Source: Clusia tigrina
Lineage: Eukaryota > Arthropoda > Insecta > Diptera > Clusiidae
Direction of reading: 5' to 3'
Length of the DNA: 64,000 nucleotides
Assembly: GCA_920105625.2 (NCBI GenBank)
Contig: OV050033.1
Span: 108,089,700-108,153,699, forward strand
Of this stretch, positions 10,705 through 23,132 are shown piece after piece (positions within the stretch are counted from its first letter, which is position 1; every line of letters begins with the position of its first letter). Under the pieces are notes generated by a model. That model made no database searches. It was not told the DNA's origin and was given only the letters and a program-made list of their open reading frames with translations. The position numbers were made by a program, and so were the translations under genes.

Positions 10705-13198
10705 TTTGCAACATACAAATGTTTGTAATTTTTTACTGGAGCGTCATAAAACCTTGAAATTTTGTAACAATAAAGACTCGAGCCTCTTGTCAATTTAAGC
10801 TATCGCTCAAAGCTATGCTACCCTTGAGTCCCAAATCAATCACTGACAAAACTTCAAATGGCCCTAACTTCTATACGGTACGTCCTACACCTATCAAAAT
10901 TTACAACATACAAATGCTTGTAACTTTTTACTGGAGTGTCATAAAACCTTGAAATTTTGTAACAATAAAGTACTCGAGCCTCTTGTCAATTTAAGCCATC
11001 GCTCAAAGCTATGCTACCCTTGAGTCCCAAATCAAACACTGACAAAACTTCAAATGGCCCTAACTTCTATACGGTACGTCCTACACGTATCAAAGTTTGC
11101 AACATTAAATGCTTGTAACTTTTTACTGGAGCGTCATAAAATCTTGAAATTTTGAAACAATAAAGTACTCGAGTCTCTTGTCAATTTAAACTGTCGCTCA
11201 AAGCTATGCCACCCTTGAGTCCCTAATCAAACATTGACAAAACTTCAAATGGCCCTAACTTCTATACGGTACGTCCTACACCTATCAAAGTTTGCAACAT
11301 ACAAATGCTTGTAACTTTTTACTGGAGCGTCATAAAACCTTTAAATTTTGTAACAATAAAGTACTCGAGCCTCTTGTCTATTTAAGCTATCGCTCAAAGC
11401 TATGCTGCCCTTGATTCCCAAATCAAACACTGATAAAACTTCAAATGGCCCCAACTTCTATACGGTAAGTCCTGCACCTATCAAAGTTTGCAACATACAA
11501 ATGCTTGTAACTTTTTACTGGAGCGTCATAAAACCTTGAAATTTTGTAACAATAAAGTACTCGAGCCTCAAACACTGATAAAACTTCAAATGGCCCCAAC
11601 TTCTATACGGTACGTCCTACACATATCAAAGTTTGCAACATACAAATGTTTGTAACTTTTTACTGGAGCGTCATAAAACCTTGAAATTTTGTAACGATAA
11701 AGTACTCGAGCATCTTGTCAATTTAAGCTATCGCTCAAAGCTATGCTACCCTTGAGTCCCAAATCAAACACTGACAAAACTTCAAATGGCCCTAACTTCT
11801 ATACGGTACGTCCTACACCCATCAAAGTTTCCAACATACAAATGTTTGTAACTTTTTACTGGAGCGACATAAAACCTTGAAATTTTGTAACAATAAAGTA
11901 CTCGAGCCTCTTGTCAATTTAAGCTATCGCTCAAAGCTATGCTGCCCTTCAGTCCCAAGTCAAACACTGATAAAACTTCAAATGGCCCCAACTTCTATAC
12001 GGTACGTCCTACACCTATCAAAGTTTGCAACATACAAATGCTTGTAACTTTTTACTGGAGATTCATAAAACCTTGAAATTTTGTAACAATAAAGTACTCA
12101 AGCCTCTTGTCAATTTAAGCCATCGCTCAAAGCTATGCTACCCTTGAGTCCCAAATCAAACACTGATAAAACTACAAATGGCCCCAACTTCTATACGGTA
12201 AGTAATACACCTATCAAAGTTTGCTACATAAAAATGCTTGTAACTTTTTACTGGAGCGTCATAAAACCTTGAAATTTTGGAACAATAAAGTACTCGAGCC
12301 TCATGTCAATTTAAGCTATCGCACAAGGCTATGCTGCCCTTGAGTCCCAAATCAAACACTGATAAAACTTCAAATGGCCCCAACTTCTACACGGTGCGTC
12401 CTACACCTATCAAAGTTTACAACATACAAATGCTTGTATCTTTTTACTGGAGCGTCATAAAACCTTGAAATTTTGTAACAATAAAGTACTCGAGCCTCTT
12501 GTCAATTGAAGCTATCGCTCAAAGCTATGCTACCCTTGAGTCCCAAATCAAACACTGATAAAACTACAAATGGCCCCAACTTCTATACGGTAAGTAATAC
12601 ACCTATCAAAGTTTGCTACATAAAAATGCTTCTAACTTTTTACTGGAGCGTCATAAAACCTTGAAATTTTGTAACAATAAAGACTCGAGCCTCTTGTCAA
12701 TTTAAGCTATCGCTCAAAGCTATGCTACCCTTGAGTCCCACATCAAACACTGACAAAACTTCAAATGGCCCTAACTTCTATACGGTACGTCCTACACCTA
12801 TCAAAGTTTGCAACATACAAATGCTTGTAACTTTTTACTGGAGTGTCATAAAACCTTGAAATTTTGTAACAATAAAGTACTCGAGCCTCTTGTCAATTTA
12901 AGCCATCGCTCAAAGCTATGCTACCCTTGAGTCCCAAATTGAACACTGACAAAACTTCAAATGGCCCTAACTTCTATACGGTACGTCCTACACCTATGAA
13001 AGTTTGCAACATACAAATGCTTGTAACTTTTTATTGGAGCGTCATAAAACCTTTAAATTTTGTATCAATAAAGTAATCGAGCCTCTTGTCTATTTAAGCT
13101 ATCGCTCAAAGCTATGCTGCCCTTGATTCCCAAATCAAACACTGATAAAACTTCAAATGGCCCCAACTTCTATACGGTAAGTCCTACACCTATCAAAG
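10705..13198 (+). repeat. 2,494-bp tandem duplication, copy 2
   Basis: This is the second copy of the preceding block, in direct orientation with no gap. It ends near 13,200: copy 1 continues with AATGTTTGTAATTTT, whereas this copy runs into AATGCTTGTAATTTT and then CAAACCAACCACTGAC and TTCAAGTGGCCC, which belong to different monomers. Near-identity over about 2.5 kb makes this one of the more recent events in the left half. Confidence 0.92.
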
Positions 13199-15517
13199 TT
13201 TGCAACATACAAATGCTTGTAATTTTTTACTGGAGCGTCATAAAACCTTGAAATTTTGTAACAATAAAGACTCGAGCCTCTTGTCAATTTAAGCTATCGC
13301 TCAAAGCTATGCTACCCTTGAGTCCCAAACCAACCACTGACAAAACTTCAAGTGGCCCTAACTTATATACGGTACGTCCTACACCTATCAAAGTTTGCAA
13401 CATACTAATGCTTGTAACTTTTTACTGGAGCGTCATAAAACCTTGAAATTTTGTAACAATAAAGAACTCGAGCCTCTTGTCAATTTAAGCTATCGCTCCA
13501 AGCTATGCTACCCTTGAGTCCCAAATCAAACACAGATAACACTTCAAATGGCCCTAACTTCTATACGGTACGTCCTACACCTATCAAAGTTTGCAACATA
13601 CAAATGCTTGTAACTTTTTACTGGAGCGTCATAAAACCTTGAAATTTTGTAACAATAAAGTACTCGAGCCTCAAACACTGATAAAACTTCAAATGGCCCC
13701 AACTTCTATACGGTACGTCCTACACATATCAAAGTTTGCAACATACAAATGTTTGTAACTTTTTACTGGAGCGTCATAAAACCTTGAAATTTTGTAACAA
13801 TAAAGTACTCGAGCATCTTGTCAATTTAAGCTATCGCTTAAAGCTATGCTACCCTTGAGTCCCAAATCAAACACTGACAAAACTTCAAATGGCCCTAACT
13901 TCTATACGGTACGTCCTACACCCATCAAAGTTTCCAACATACAAATGCTTGTAACTTTTTACTGGAGCGACATAAAACCTTGAAATTTTGTAACAATAAA
14001 GTACTCGAGCCTCTTGTCAATTTAAGCTATCGCTCAAAGCTATGCTGCCCTTCAGTCCCAATTCAAACACTGATAAAACTTCAAATGGCCCCAACTTCTA
14101 TACGGTACGTCCTACACCTATCAAAGTTTGCAACATACAAATGTTTGTAACTTTTTACTGGAGATTCATAAAACCTTGAAATTTTGTAACAATAAAGTAC
14201 TCGAGCCTCTTGTCAATTTAAGCCATCGCTCAAAGCTATGCTACCCTTGAGTCCCAAATCAAACACTGACAAAACTTCAAATGGCCCTAACTTCTATACG
14301 GTATATCCTACACATATCAATGTTTGCAACATACAAATGCTTGTAACTTTTTACTGGAGCGTCATAAAACCTTGAAATTTTGGAACAATGAAGTACTCGA
14401 GCCTCATGTCAATTTAAGCTATCGCACAAGGCTATGCTGCCCTTGAGTCCCAAATCAAACACAGATAACACTTCAAATGGCACTAACTTCTATACGGTAC
14501 GTCCTACACCTATCAAAGTTTGCAACATACAAATGCTTGTAACTTTTTACTGGAGCGTCATAAAACCTTGAAATTTTTTTACAATAAAGTACTCGAGCCT
14601 CTTGTCAATTGAAGCTATCGCTCAAAGCTATGCTGCCCTTGAGTCCCAAATCAAACACTGATAAAACTTCAAATGGCCCCAACTTCTATACGGTACGTCC
14701 TACACCTATCAAAGTTTGCAACATTAAATGCTTGTAACTTTTTACTGGAGCGTCATAAAATCTTGAAATTTTGAAACAATAAAGTACTCGAGTCTCTTGT
14801 CAATTTAAACTGTCGCTCAAAGCTATGCCACCCTTGAGTCCCTAATCAAACATTGACAAAACTTCAAATGGCCCTAACTTCTAAACGGTACGGCCTACAC
14901 CTATCAAAGTTTGCAACATACAAATGCTTGTAACTTTTTACTGGAGCGTCATAAAACCTTTAAATTTTGTAACAATAAAGTACTCGAGCCTCTTGTATAT
15001 TTAAGCTATCGCTCAAAGCTATGCTGCCCTTGATTCCCAAATCAAACAGTGATAAAACTTCAAATGGCCCCAACTTCTATACGGTAAGTCCTACACCTAT
15101 CAAAGTTTGCAACATACAAATGCTTGTAATTTTTTACTGGAGCGTCATAAAACCTTGAAATTTTGTAACAATAAAGATTCGAGCCTCTTTTCAATTTAAG
15201 CTATCGCTCAAAGCTATGCTACCCTTGAGTCCCAAATCAAACACTGACAAAACTTCAAATACGGTACGTCCTACACCTATCAAAGTTTGCAACATACTAA
15301 TGCTTGTAACTTTTTACTGAAGCGTCATAAAACCTTGAAATTTTGTAACAATAAAGAACTCGAGCCTCTTGTCAATTTAAGCTATCGCTCCAAGCTATGC
15401 TACCCTTGAGTCTCAAATCAAACACAGATAAAATTTCAAATGGCACTAACTTCTATACGGTACGTCCTACACCTATTAAAGTTTGCAACATACAAATGCT
15501 TGTATCTTTTTACTGGA
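13199..15517 (+). repeat. Family A last cycle and A/B transition
   Basis: After the 2,494-bp copies, two monomers with CATACTAATGC and CGCTCCAAGC lead to the 145-bp monomer at 13626. This starts the last family A cycle (GAGCATC, CCCATC with CTTCAG, GAGATTC, GGAACAATG with CACAAGG). The order breaks near 14,460, where ACACAGATAACAC follows the CACAAGG monomer directly. A monomer with a longer T run (near 14,575), the ACATTAAATG and TTTAAATTT pair, GATTCGAGCCTCTTTTC and a 15-bp-deleted monomer (junction 15260/15261) follow. These are family B features, so this is a mosaic boundary. Confidence 0.75.
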
Positions 15518-18179
15518 GCGTCATAAAACCTTGAAATTTTGTAACAATAAAGTACTCGAGCCTCAAACACTGTTAAAACTTCAAATGGCCCCAACTCCTA
15601 TACGGTACGTCCTACACCTGTCAAAGTTTGCAAGATACAAATGCTTGTAACTTTTTACTGGAGCGTCATAAAACCTTGAAATTTTTTTAAACAATAAAGT
15701 ACTCGAGCCTCTTGTCAATTTAAGCTATCGCTCAAAGCTATGCTACCCTTGAGTCCCAAATCAAACACTGACAAAACTTCAAATGGCCCTAACTTCTATA
15801 CGGTACGTCCTACACCTATCATTGTTTGCAACATACAAATGCTTGTAACTTTATACTGGAGCGTCCTAAGACCTTGAAATTTTGTAACAATAAAGTACTC
15901 GAGACTCTTGTCAATTTAAGCTATCGCTCAAAGCTAAGCTGCCCTTGAGTCCCAAATCAAACACTGATAAAACTTCAAATGGCCCAAACTTCTATACGGT
16001 ACGTCCTACACCTATCAAAGTTTGCAACATTAAATGCTTGTAACTTTTTACTGGAGCGTCATAAAATCTTGAAATTTGGAAACAATAAAGTACTCGAGTC
16101 TCTTGTCAATTTAAACTGTCGCTCAAAGCTATGCCACCCTTGAGTCCCTAATCAAACATTGACAAAACTTCAAATGGCCCTAACTTCTATACGGTACGTC
16201 CTACACCTATCAAAATTTGCAACATACAAATGCTTGTAACTTTTAACTGGAGCGTCATAAAAGCTTTAAATTTTGTAACAATAAAGTACTCGAGCCTCTT
16301 GTCTATTTAAGCTATCGCTCAAAGCTATGCTGCCCTTGATTCCCAAATCAAACACTGATAAAACTTCAAATGGCCCCAACTTCTATACGGTAAGTCCTAC
16401 ACCTATGAAAGTTTGCAACATACAAATGCTTGTAATTTTTTACTGGAGCGTCATAAAACCTTGAAATTTTGTAACAATAAAGACTCGAGCCTCTTGTCAA
16501 TTTAAGCTATCGCTCAAAGCTATGCTACCCTTGAGTCCCAAATCAAACACTGACAAAACTTCAAATGGCCCTAACTTCTATACGGTACGTCCTACACCTA
16601 TCAAAGTTTCCAACATACAAATGCTTGTAACTTTTTACTGGAGCGTCATAAAACCTTGACATTTTGTAACAATAAAGTCCTCGAGCCTCTTGTCAATTGA
16701 AGCTATCGCTCAAAGCTATGCTGCCCTTGAGTCCCAAATCAAACACTGATAAAACTTCAAATGGCCCCAACTTCTATACGGTACGTCCTACACCTATCAA
16801 AGTTTGCAACATTAAATGCTTGTAACTTTTTACTGGAGCATCATAAAATCTTGAAATTTTGAAACAATAAAGTACTCGAGTCTCTTGTCAATTTAAACTG
16901 TCGCTCAAAGCTATGCCACCCTTGAGTCCCTAATCAAACATTGACAAAACTTCAAATGGCCCCAACTTCTATACGGTAAGTCCTACACCTATCAAAGTTT
17001 GCAACATACAAATGCTTGTAATTTTTTACTGGAGCGTCATAAAACCTTGAAATTTTGTAACAATAAAGATTCGAGCCTCTTTTCAATTTAAGCTATCGCT
17101 CAAAGCTATGCTACCCTTGATGGGACTCAATCAAACACTGACAAAACTTCAAATACGGTACGTCCTACACCTATCAAAGTTTGCAACATACTAATGCTTG
17201 TAATTTTTTACTGGAGCGTCATAAAACTCTGAAATTTTGTAAAAATAAAGAACTCGAGCCTCTTGTCAATTTAAGCTATCGCTCCAAGCTATGCTACCCT
17301 TGAGTCCCAAATCAAACACTGATAAAATTTCAAATGGCACTAACTTATATACGGCACGTCCTACACCTATCAAAGTTTGCAACATACTAATGCTTGTAAC
17401 TTTTTACTGGAGCGTCATAAAACCTTGAAATTTTGTAACAATAAAGTACTCGAGCATCTTGTCAATTTAAGCTATCGCTCCAAGCTATGCTACCCTTGAG
17501 TCCCAAATCAAACACAGATAAAATTTCAAATGGCACTAACTTGTATACGGCACGGCCTACACCTATCAAAGTTTGCAACATACAAATGCTTGTAACTTTT
17601 TACTGGAGCGTCATAAAACCTTTAAATTTTGTAACAATAAAGTACTCGAGCCTCTTGTCTATTTAAGCTATCGCTCAAAGCTATGCTGCCCTTGATTCCC
17701 AAATCAAACAGTGATAAAACTTCAAATGGCCCCAACTTCTATACGGTAAGTCCTACACCTATCAAAGTTTGCAACTAACAAATGCTTGTAATTTTTTACT
17801 GGAGCGTCATAAAACCTTGAAATTTTGTAACAATAAAGATTCGAGCCTCTTTTCAATTTAAGCTATCGCTCAAAGCTATGCTACCCTTGAGTCCCAAATC
17901 AAACACTGACAAAACTTCAAATACGGTACGTCCTACACCTATCAAAGTTTGCAACATACTAATGCTTGTAACTTTTTACTGAAGCGTCATAAAACCTTGA
18001 AATTTTGTAACAATAAAGAACTCGAGCCTCTTGTCAATTTAAGCTATCGCTCCAAGCTATGCTACCCTTGAGTCCCAAATCAAACACAGATAAAATTTCA
18101 AATGGCACTAACTTCTATACGGTACGTCCTACACCTATCAAAGTTTGCAACATACAAATGCTTGTAACTTTTTACTGGA
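15518..18179 (+). repeat. Family B cycle 1
   Basis: This 2,662-bp cycle is the earliest with the full family B set. It has a 145-bp monomer with CCAACTCCTATACGG, then CACCTGTCAAAG with CAAGATACAAATG and an expanded T run (near 15,680), then TTATACTGGAGCGTCCTAAG at 15,852. The ACATTAAATG and TTTAAATTT pair, GACTCGAG and GACATTTTG monomers follow. Compared with cycles 2-4 it lacks about 392 bp (two monomers) between the deletion junction and the CCTAAG marker: 301 bp here against 682-693 bp. It also contains the template-switch scar at 17,121 and two 15-bp-deleted monomers. Confidence 0.8.
17121..17130 (+). repeat. Micro-inversion / template-switch scar
   Basis: In place of the usual CCCTTGAGTCCCAAATC this monomer reads CCCTTGA, then TGGGACTCAA, then TCAAAC. 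The ten bases TGGGACTCAA are the exact reverse complement of the normal TTGAGTCCCA at this place, and the monomer is two bases longer. This fits a short foldback or template switch during copying. The same scar is at 20360-20369 and 22842-22851, always next to the 15-bp-deleted monomer, so it arose once and was duplicated. Confidence 0.9.
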
Positions 18180-18510
18180 GCGTCATAAAACCTTGAAATT
18201 TTGTAACAATAAAGTACTCGAGCCTCAAACACTGTTAAAACTTCAAATGGCCCCAACTCCTATACGGTACGTCCTACACCTATCAATGTTTGCAACATAC
18301 AAATGTTTGTAACTTTTTACTGGAGCGTCATAAAACCTTGAAATTTTGGAACAATAAAGTACTCGAGCCTCATGTCAATTTAAGCTATCGCTCAAAGCTA
18401 TGCTGCCCCATGAGTCCCAAATCAAACACTGATAAAACTTCAAATGGCCCCAACTTCTATACGGTACGTCCTACACCTATCAAAGTTTCCAACATACAAA
18501 TGCTTGTAAG

Positions 18511-18524
18511 TTTTTTAAAACCTT
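18511..18524 (+). repeat. Private 12-bp deletion in family B cycle 2
   Basis: AAGTTTTTTAAAACC stands where cycles 3-5 have AAGTTTTTACTTGAGCG followed by TCATAAAACC. The spacing between cycles 2 and 3 changes from 2,470 to 2,482 bp here. It is found only in this copy, so it post-dates the duplication. Confidence 0.88.
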
Positions 18525-20359
18525 GAAATTTTGTAACAATAAAGTACTCGAGCCTCTTGTCAATTTAAGCTGTCGCTCAAAGCTATGCTGCCCTTGAGTC
18601 CCAAATCAAACACTGATAAAACTTCAAATGGCCCCAACTTCTACACGGTACGTCCTACACCTGTCAAAGTTTGCAAGATACAAATGCTTGTAACTTTTTA
18701 CTGGAGCGTCATAAAACCTTGAAATTTTTTTAAACAATAAAGTACTCGAGCCTCTTGTCAATTTAAGCTATCGCTCAAAGCTATGCTACCCTTGAGTCCC
18801 AAATCAAACACTGACAAAACTTCAAATGGCCCTAACTTCTATACGGTACGTCCTACACCTATCAATGTTTGCAACATACAAATGCTTGTAACTTTATACT
18901 GGAACGTCCTAAGACCTTGAAATTTTGTAACAATAAAGTACTCGAGACTCTTGTCAATTTAAGCTATCGCTCAAAGCTAAGCTGCCCTTGAGTCCCAAAT
19001 CAAACACTGATAAAACTTCAAATGGCCCAAACTTCTATACGGTACGTCCTACACCTATCAAAGTTTGCAACATTAAATGCTTGTAACTTTTTACTGGAGC
19101 GTCATAAAATCTTGAAATTTGGAAACAATAAAGTACTCGAGTCTCTTGTCAATTTAAACTGTCGCTCAAAGCTATGCCACCCTTGAGTCCCTAATCAAAC
19201 ATTGACAAAACTTCAAATGGCCCTAACTTCTATACGGTACGTCCTACACCTATCAAAGTTTGCAACATACAAATGCTTGTAGCTTTTAACTGGAGCGTCA
19301 TAAAACCTTTAAATTTTGTAACAATAAAGTACCTGAGCCTCTTGTCTATCTAAGCTATCGCTCAAAGCTATGCTGCCCTTGATTCCCAAATCAAACACTG
19401 ATAAAACTTCAAATGGCCCCAACTTCTATACGGTAAGTCCTACACCTATGAAAGTTTGCAACATACAAATGCTCGTAATTTTTTACTGGAGCGTCATAAA
19501 ACCTTGAAATTTTGTAACAATAAAGACTCGAGCCTCTTGTCAATTTAAGCTATCGCTCAAAGCTATGCTACCCTTGAGTCCCAAATCAAACACTGACAAA
19601 ACTTCAAATGGCCCTAACTTATATACGGCACGTCCTACACCTATCAAAGTTTGCAACATACTAATGCTTGTAACTTTTTACTGGAGCGTCATAAAACCTT
19701 GACATTTTGTAACAATAAAGTACTCGAGCCTCTTGTCAACTGAAGCTATCGCTCAAAGCTATGCTGCCCTTGAGTCCCAAATCAAACACTGATAAAACTT
19801 CAAATGGCCCCAACTTCTATACGGTACGTCCTACACCTATCAAAGTTTGCAACATTAAATGCTTGTAACTTTTTACTGGAGCATCATAAAATCTTGAAAT
19901 TTTGAAACAATAAAGTACTCGAGTCTCTTGTCAATTTAAACTGTCGCTCAAAGCTATGCCACCCTTGAGTCCCTAATCAAACATTGACAAAACTTCAAAT
20001 GGCCCTAACTTCTATACGGTACGTCCTACACCTATCAAAGTTTGCAACATACAAATGCTTGTAACTTTTTACTGGAGCGTCATAAAACCTTTAAATTTTG
20101 TAACAATAAAGTACTCGAGCCTCTTGTCTATTTAAGCTATCGCTCAAAGCTATGCTGCCCTTGATTCCCAAATCAAACACTGATAAAACTTCAAATGGCC
20201 CCAACTTCTATACGGTAAGTCCTACACCTATCAAAGTTTGCAACATACAAATGCTTGTAATTTTTTACTGGAGTGTCATAAAACCTTGAAATTTTGTAAC
20301 AATAAAGATTCGAGCCTCTTTTCAATTTAAGCTATCGCTCAAAGCTATGCTACCCTTGA

Positions 20360-20369
20360 TGGGACTCAA
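20360..20369 (+). repeat. Micro-inversion scar, second copy
   Basis: TGGGACTCAA again replaces the direct-strand bases between CCCTTGA and TCAAAC, identical to the scar at 17121. It sits in family B cycle 2, two monomers before the 145-bp monomer at 20651. Confidence 0.9.
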
Positions 20370-20650
20370 TCAAACACTGACAAAACTTCAAATACGGTAC
20401 GTCCTACACCTATCAAAGTTTGCAACATACTAATGCTTGTAACTTTTTACTGGAGCGTCATAAAACCTTGAAATTTTGTAAAAATAAAGAACTCGAGCCT
20501 CTTGTCAATTTAAGCTATCGCTCCAAGCTATGCTACCCTTGAGTCCCAAATCAAACACAGATAAAATTTCAAATGGCACTAACTTCTATACGGTACGTCC
20601 TACACCTATCAAAGTTTGCAACATACAAATGCTTGTAACTTTTTACTGGA

Positions 20651-23132
20651 GCGTCATAAAACCTTGAAATTTTGTAACAATAAAGTACTCGAGCCTCAAA
20701 CACTGATAAAACTTCAAATGGCCCCAACTCCTTTACGGTACGTCCTACACCTATCAATGTTTGCAACATACAAATGTTTGTAACTTTTTACTGGAGCGTC
20801 ATAAAACCTTGAAATTTTGGAACAATAAAGTACTCGAGCCTCATGTCAATTTAAGCTATCGCTCAAAGCTATGCTGCCCTTGAGTCCCAAATCAAACACT
20901 GATAAAACTTCAAATGGCCCCAACTTCTATACGGTACGTCCTACACCTATCAAAGTTTCCAACATACAAATGCTTGTAAGTTTTTACTTGAGCGTCATAA
21001 AACCTTGAAATTTTGGAACAATAAAGTACTCGAGCCTTTTGTCAATTTAAGCTGTCGCTCAAAGCTATGCTGCCCTTGAGTCCCAAATCAAACACTGATA
21101 AAACTTCAAATGGCCCCAACTTCTACACGGTACGTCCTACACCTGTCAAAGTTTGCAAGATACAAATGCTTGTAACTTTTTACTGGAGCGTCATAAAACC
21201 TTGAAATTTTTTTTAACAATAAAGTACTCGAGCCTCTTGTCAATTTAAGCTATCGCTCAAAGCTATGCTACCCTTGAGTCCCAAATCAAACACTGACAAA
21301 ACTTCAAATGGCCCTAACTTCTATACGGTACGTCCTACACCTATCAATGTTTGCAACATACAAATGCTTGTAACTTTATACTGGAGCGTCCTAAGACCTT
21401 TAAATTTTGTAACAATAAAGTACTCGAGACTCTTGTCAATTTAAGCTATCGCTCAAAGCTATGCTGCCCTTGAGTCCCAAATCAAACACTGATAAAACTT
21501 CAAATGGCTCCAACTTCTATACGGTACGTCCTACACCTATCAAAGTTTGCAACATTAAATGCTTGTAACTTTTTACTGGAGCGTCATAAAATCTTGAAAT
21601 TTTGAAACAATAAAGTACTCGAGTCTCTTGTCAATTTAAACTGTCGCTCAAAGCTATGCCACCCTTGAGTCCCTAATCAAACATTGACAAAACTTCAAAT
21701 GGCCCTAACTTCTATACGGTACGTCCTACACCTATCAAAGTTTGCAACATACAAATGCTTGTAACTTTTTACTGGAGCGTCAGAAAACCTTTAAATTTGT
21801 TAACAATAAAGTACTCGAGCCTCTTGTCTATTTAAGCTATCGCTCAAAGCTATGCTGCCCTTGATTCCCAAATCAAACACTGATAAAACTTCAAATGGCC
21901 CCAACTTCTATACGGTAAGTCCTACACCTATGAAAGTTTGCAACATACAAATGCTTGTAATTTTTTACTGGAGCGTCATAAAACCTTGAAATTTTGTAAC
22001 AATAAATACTCGAGCCTCTTGTCAATTTAAGCTATCGCTCAAAGCTATGCTACCCTTGAGTCCCAAATCAAACACTGACAAAACTTCAAATGGCCCTAAC
22101 TTCTATACGGTACGCCCTACACCTATCAAAGTTTCCAACATACAAATGCTTGTAACTTTTTACTGGAGCGTCATAAAACCTTGACATTTTGTAACAATAA
22201 AGTACTCGAGCCTCTTGTCAATTGAAGCTATCGCTCAAAGCTATGCTGCCCTTGAGTCCCAAATCAAACACTGATAAAACTTCAAATGGCCCCAACTTCT
22301 ATACGGTACGTCCTACACCTATCAAAGTTTGCAACATTAAATGCTTGTAACTTTTTACTGGAGCATCATAAAATCTTGAAATTTTGAAACAATAAAGTAC
22401 TCGAGTCTCTTGTCAATTTAAACTGTCGCTCAAAGCTATGCCACCCTTGAGTCCCTAATCAAACATCGACAAAACTTCAAATGGCCCTAACTTCTATACG
22501 GTACGTCCTACACCTATCAAAGTTTGCAACATACAAATGCTTGTAACTTTTTACTGGAGCGTCATAAAACCTTTAAATTTTGTAACAATAAAGTACTCGA
22601 GCCTCTTGTCTATTTAAGCTATCGCTCAAAGCTATGCTGCCCTTGATTCCCAAATCAAACACTGATAAAACTTCAAATGGCCCCAACTTCTATACGGTAA
22701 GTCCTACACCTATCAAAGTTTGCAACATACAAATGCTTGTAATTTTTTACTGGAGCGTCATAAAACCTTGAAATTTTGTAACAATAAAGATTCGAGCCTC
22801 TTTTCAATTTAAGCTATCGCTCAAAGCAATGCTACCCTTGATGGGACTCAATCAAACACTGACAAAACTTCAAATACGGTACGTCCTACACCTATCAAAG
22901 TTTGCAACATACTAATGCTTGTAACTTTTTACTGGAGCGTCATAAAACCTTGAAATTTTGTAAAAATAAAGAACTCGAGCCTCTTGTCAATTTAAGCTAT
23001 CGCTCCAAGCTATGCTACCCTTGAGTCCCAAATCAAACACAGATAAAATTTCAAATGGCACTAACTTCTATACGGTACGTCCTACAACTATCAAAGTTTG
23101 CAACATACAAATGCTTGTAACTTTTTACTGGA
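20651..23132 (+). repeat. Family B cycle 3 (2,482 bp)
   Basis: This is a direct tandem copy of cycle 2. Constant-spacing anchors are the CCTAAG marker at 18904 and 21386 and the scar at 20360 and 22842. The spacing matches twelve full monomers plus one 145-bp monomer less the 15-bp deletion. Private differences are few, for example AATGGCTCCAAC near 21,507 and GTCAGAAAACC near 21,780. The match continues past 23,132 into cycle 4 as far as about 23,890. Confidence 0.88.
22842..22851 (+). repeat. Micro-inversion scar, third copy
   Basis: This has the same sequence and context as the scar at 20360, exactly 2,482 bp downstream, so it is a product of the cycle 2/3 duplication. A nearby private change (AAAGCAATGCT) distinguishes this copy. 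Confidence 0.9.

Larger units (their letters stand above)
1..15517 (+). repeat. Higher-order repeat family A (about 7 cycles)
   Basis: Cycles begin at the 145-bp monomer starts 46, 2344, 4237, 5948, 9029, 11523 and 13626. After each, variants follow in a recurring order. First comes a monomer with GAGCATCTTG; then one with CCCATCAAAG, GCGACATAAA and CTTCAGTCC; then one with GAGATTCATAA and GCCATCGCTC; then one with CATATCAATG, TTTTGGAACA, CCTCATGTC and CGCACAAGG. Cycle lengths vary (about 2.30, 1.89, 1.71, 3.08, 2.49, 2.10 and 1.89 kb) because inner blocks were duplicated or lost. In the fifth and sixth cycles an extra variant with GGTAAGTAATACACC and GCTACATAAAA is inserted. The ordered variants, not just the monomer, repeat, which defines a higher-order repeat. 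Confidence 0.85.
18180..20650 (+). repeat. Family B cycle 2 (2,471 bp)
   Basis: This cycle runs from the 145-bp monomer at 18180 to the next at 20651. It aligns with cycle 3 throughout. Spacing is 2,471 bp at the start, 2,470 after an extra base near 18,410 (GCCCCATGAG here) and 2,482 after a 12-bp loss near 18,511, where AAGTTTTTTAAAACC replaces AAGTTTTTACTTGAGCGTCATAAAACC. The remaining order is T-run expansion, TATACTGG with CCTAAGACC, ACATTAAATG, TTTAAATTT, GACTCGAG, GACATTTTG, then a second ACATTAAATG/TTTAAATTT pair, GATTCGAG with the scar, and CTAATGC with CTCCAAGC. Confidence 0.87.

Noticed and set aside
17111..17140. TGGGACTCAA as a sequencing error
   Set aside because: It occurs in three places with the same flanks and consistent duplication spacing, so it is inherited sequence, unless the three loci are one locus misassembled.
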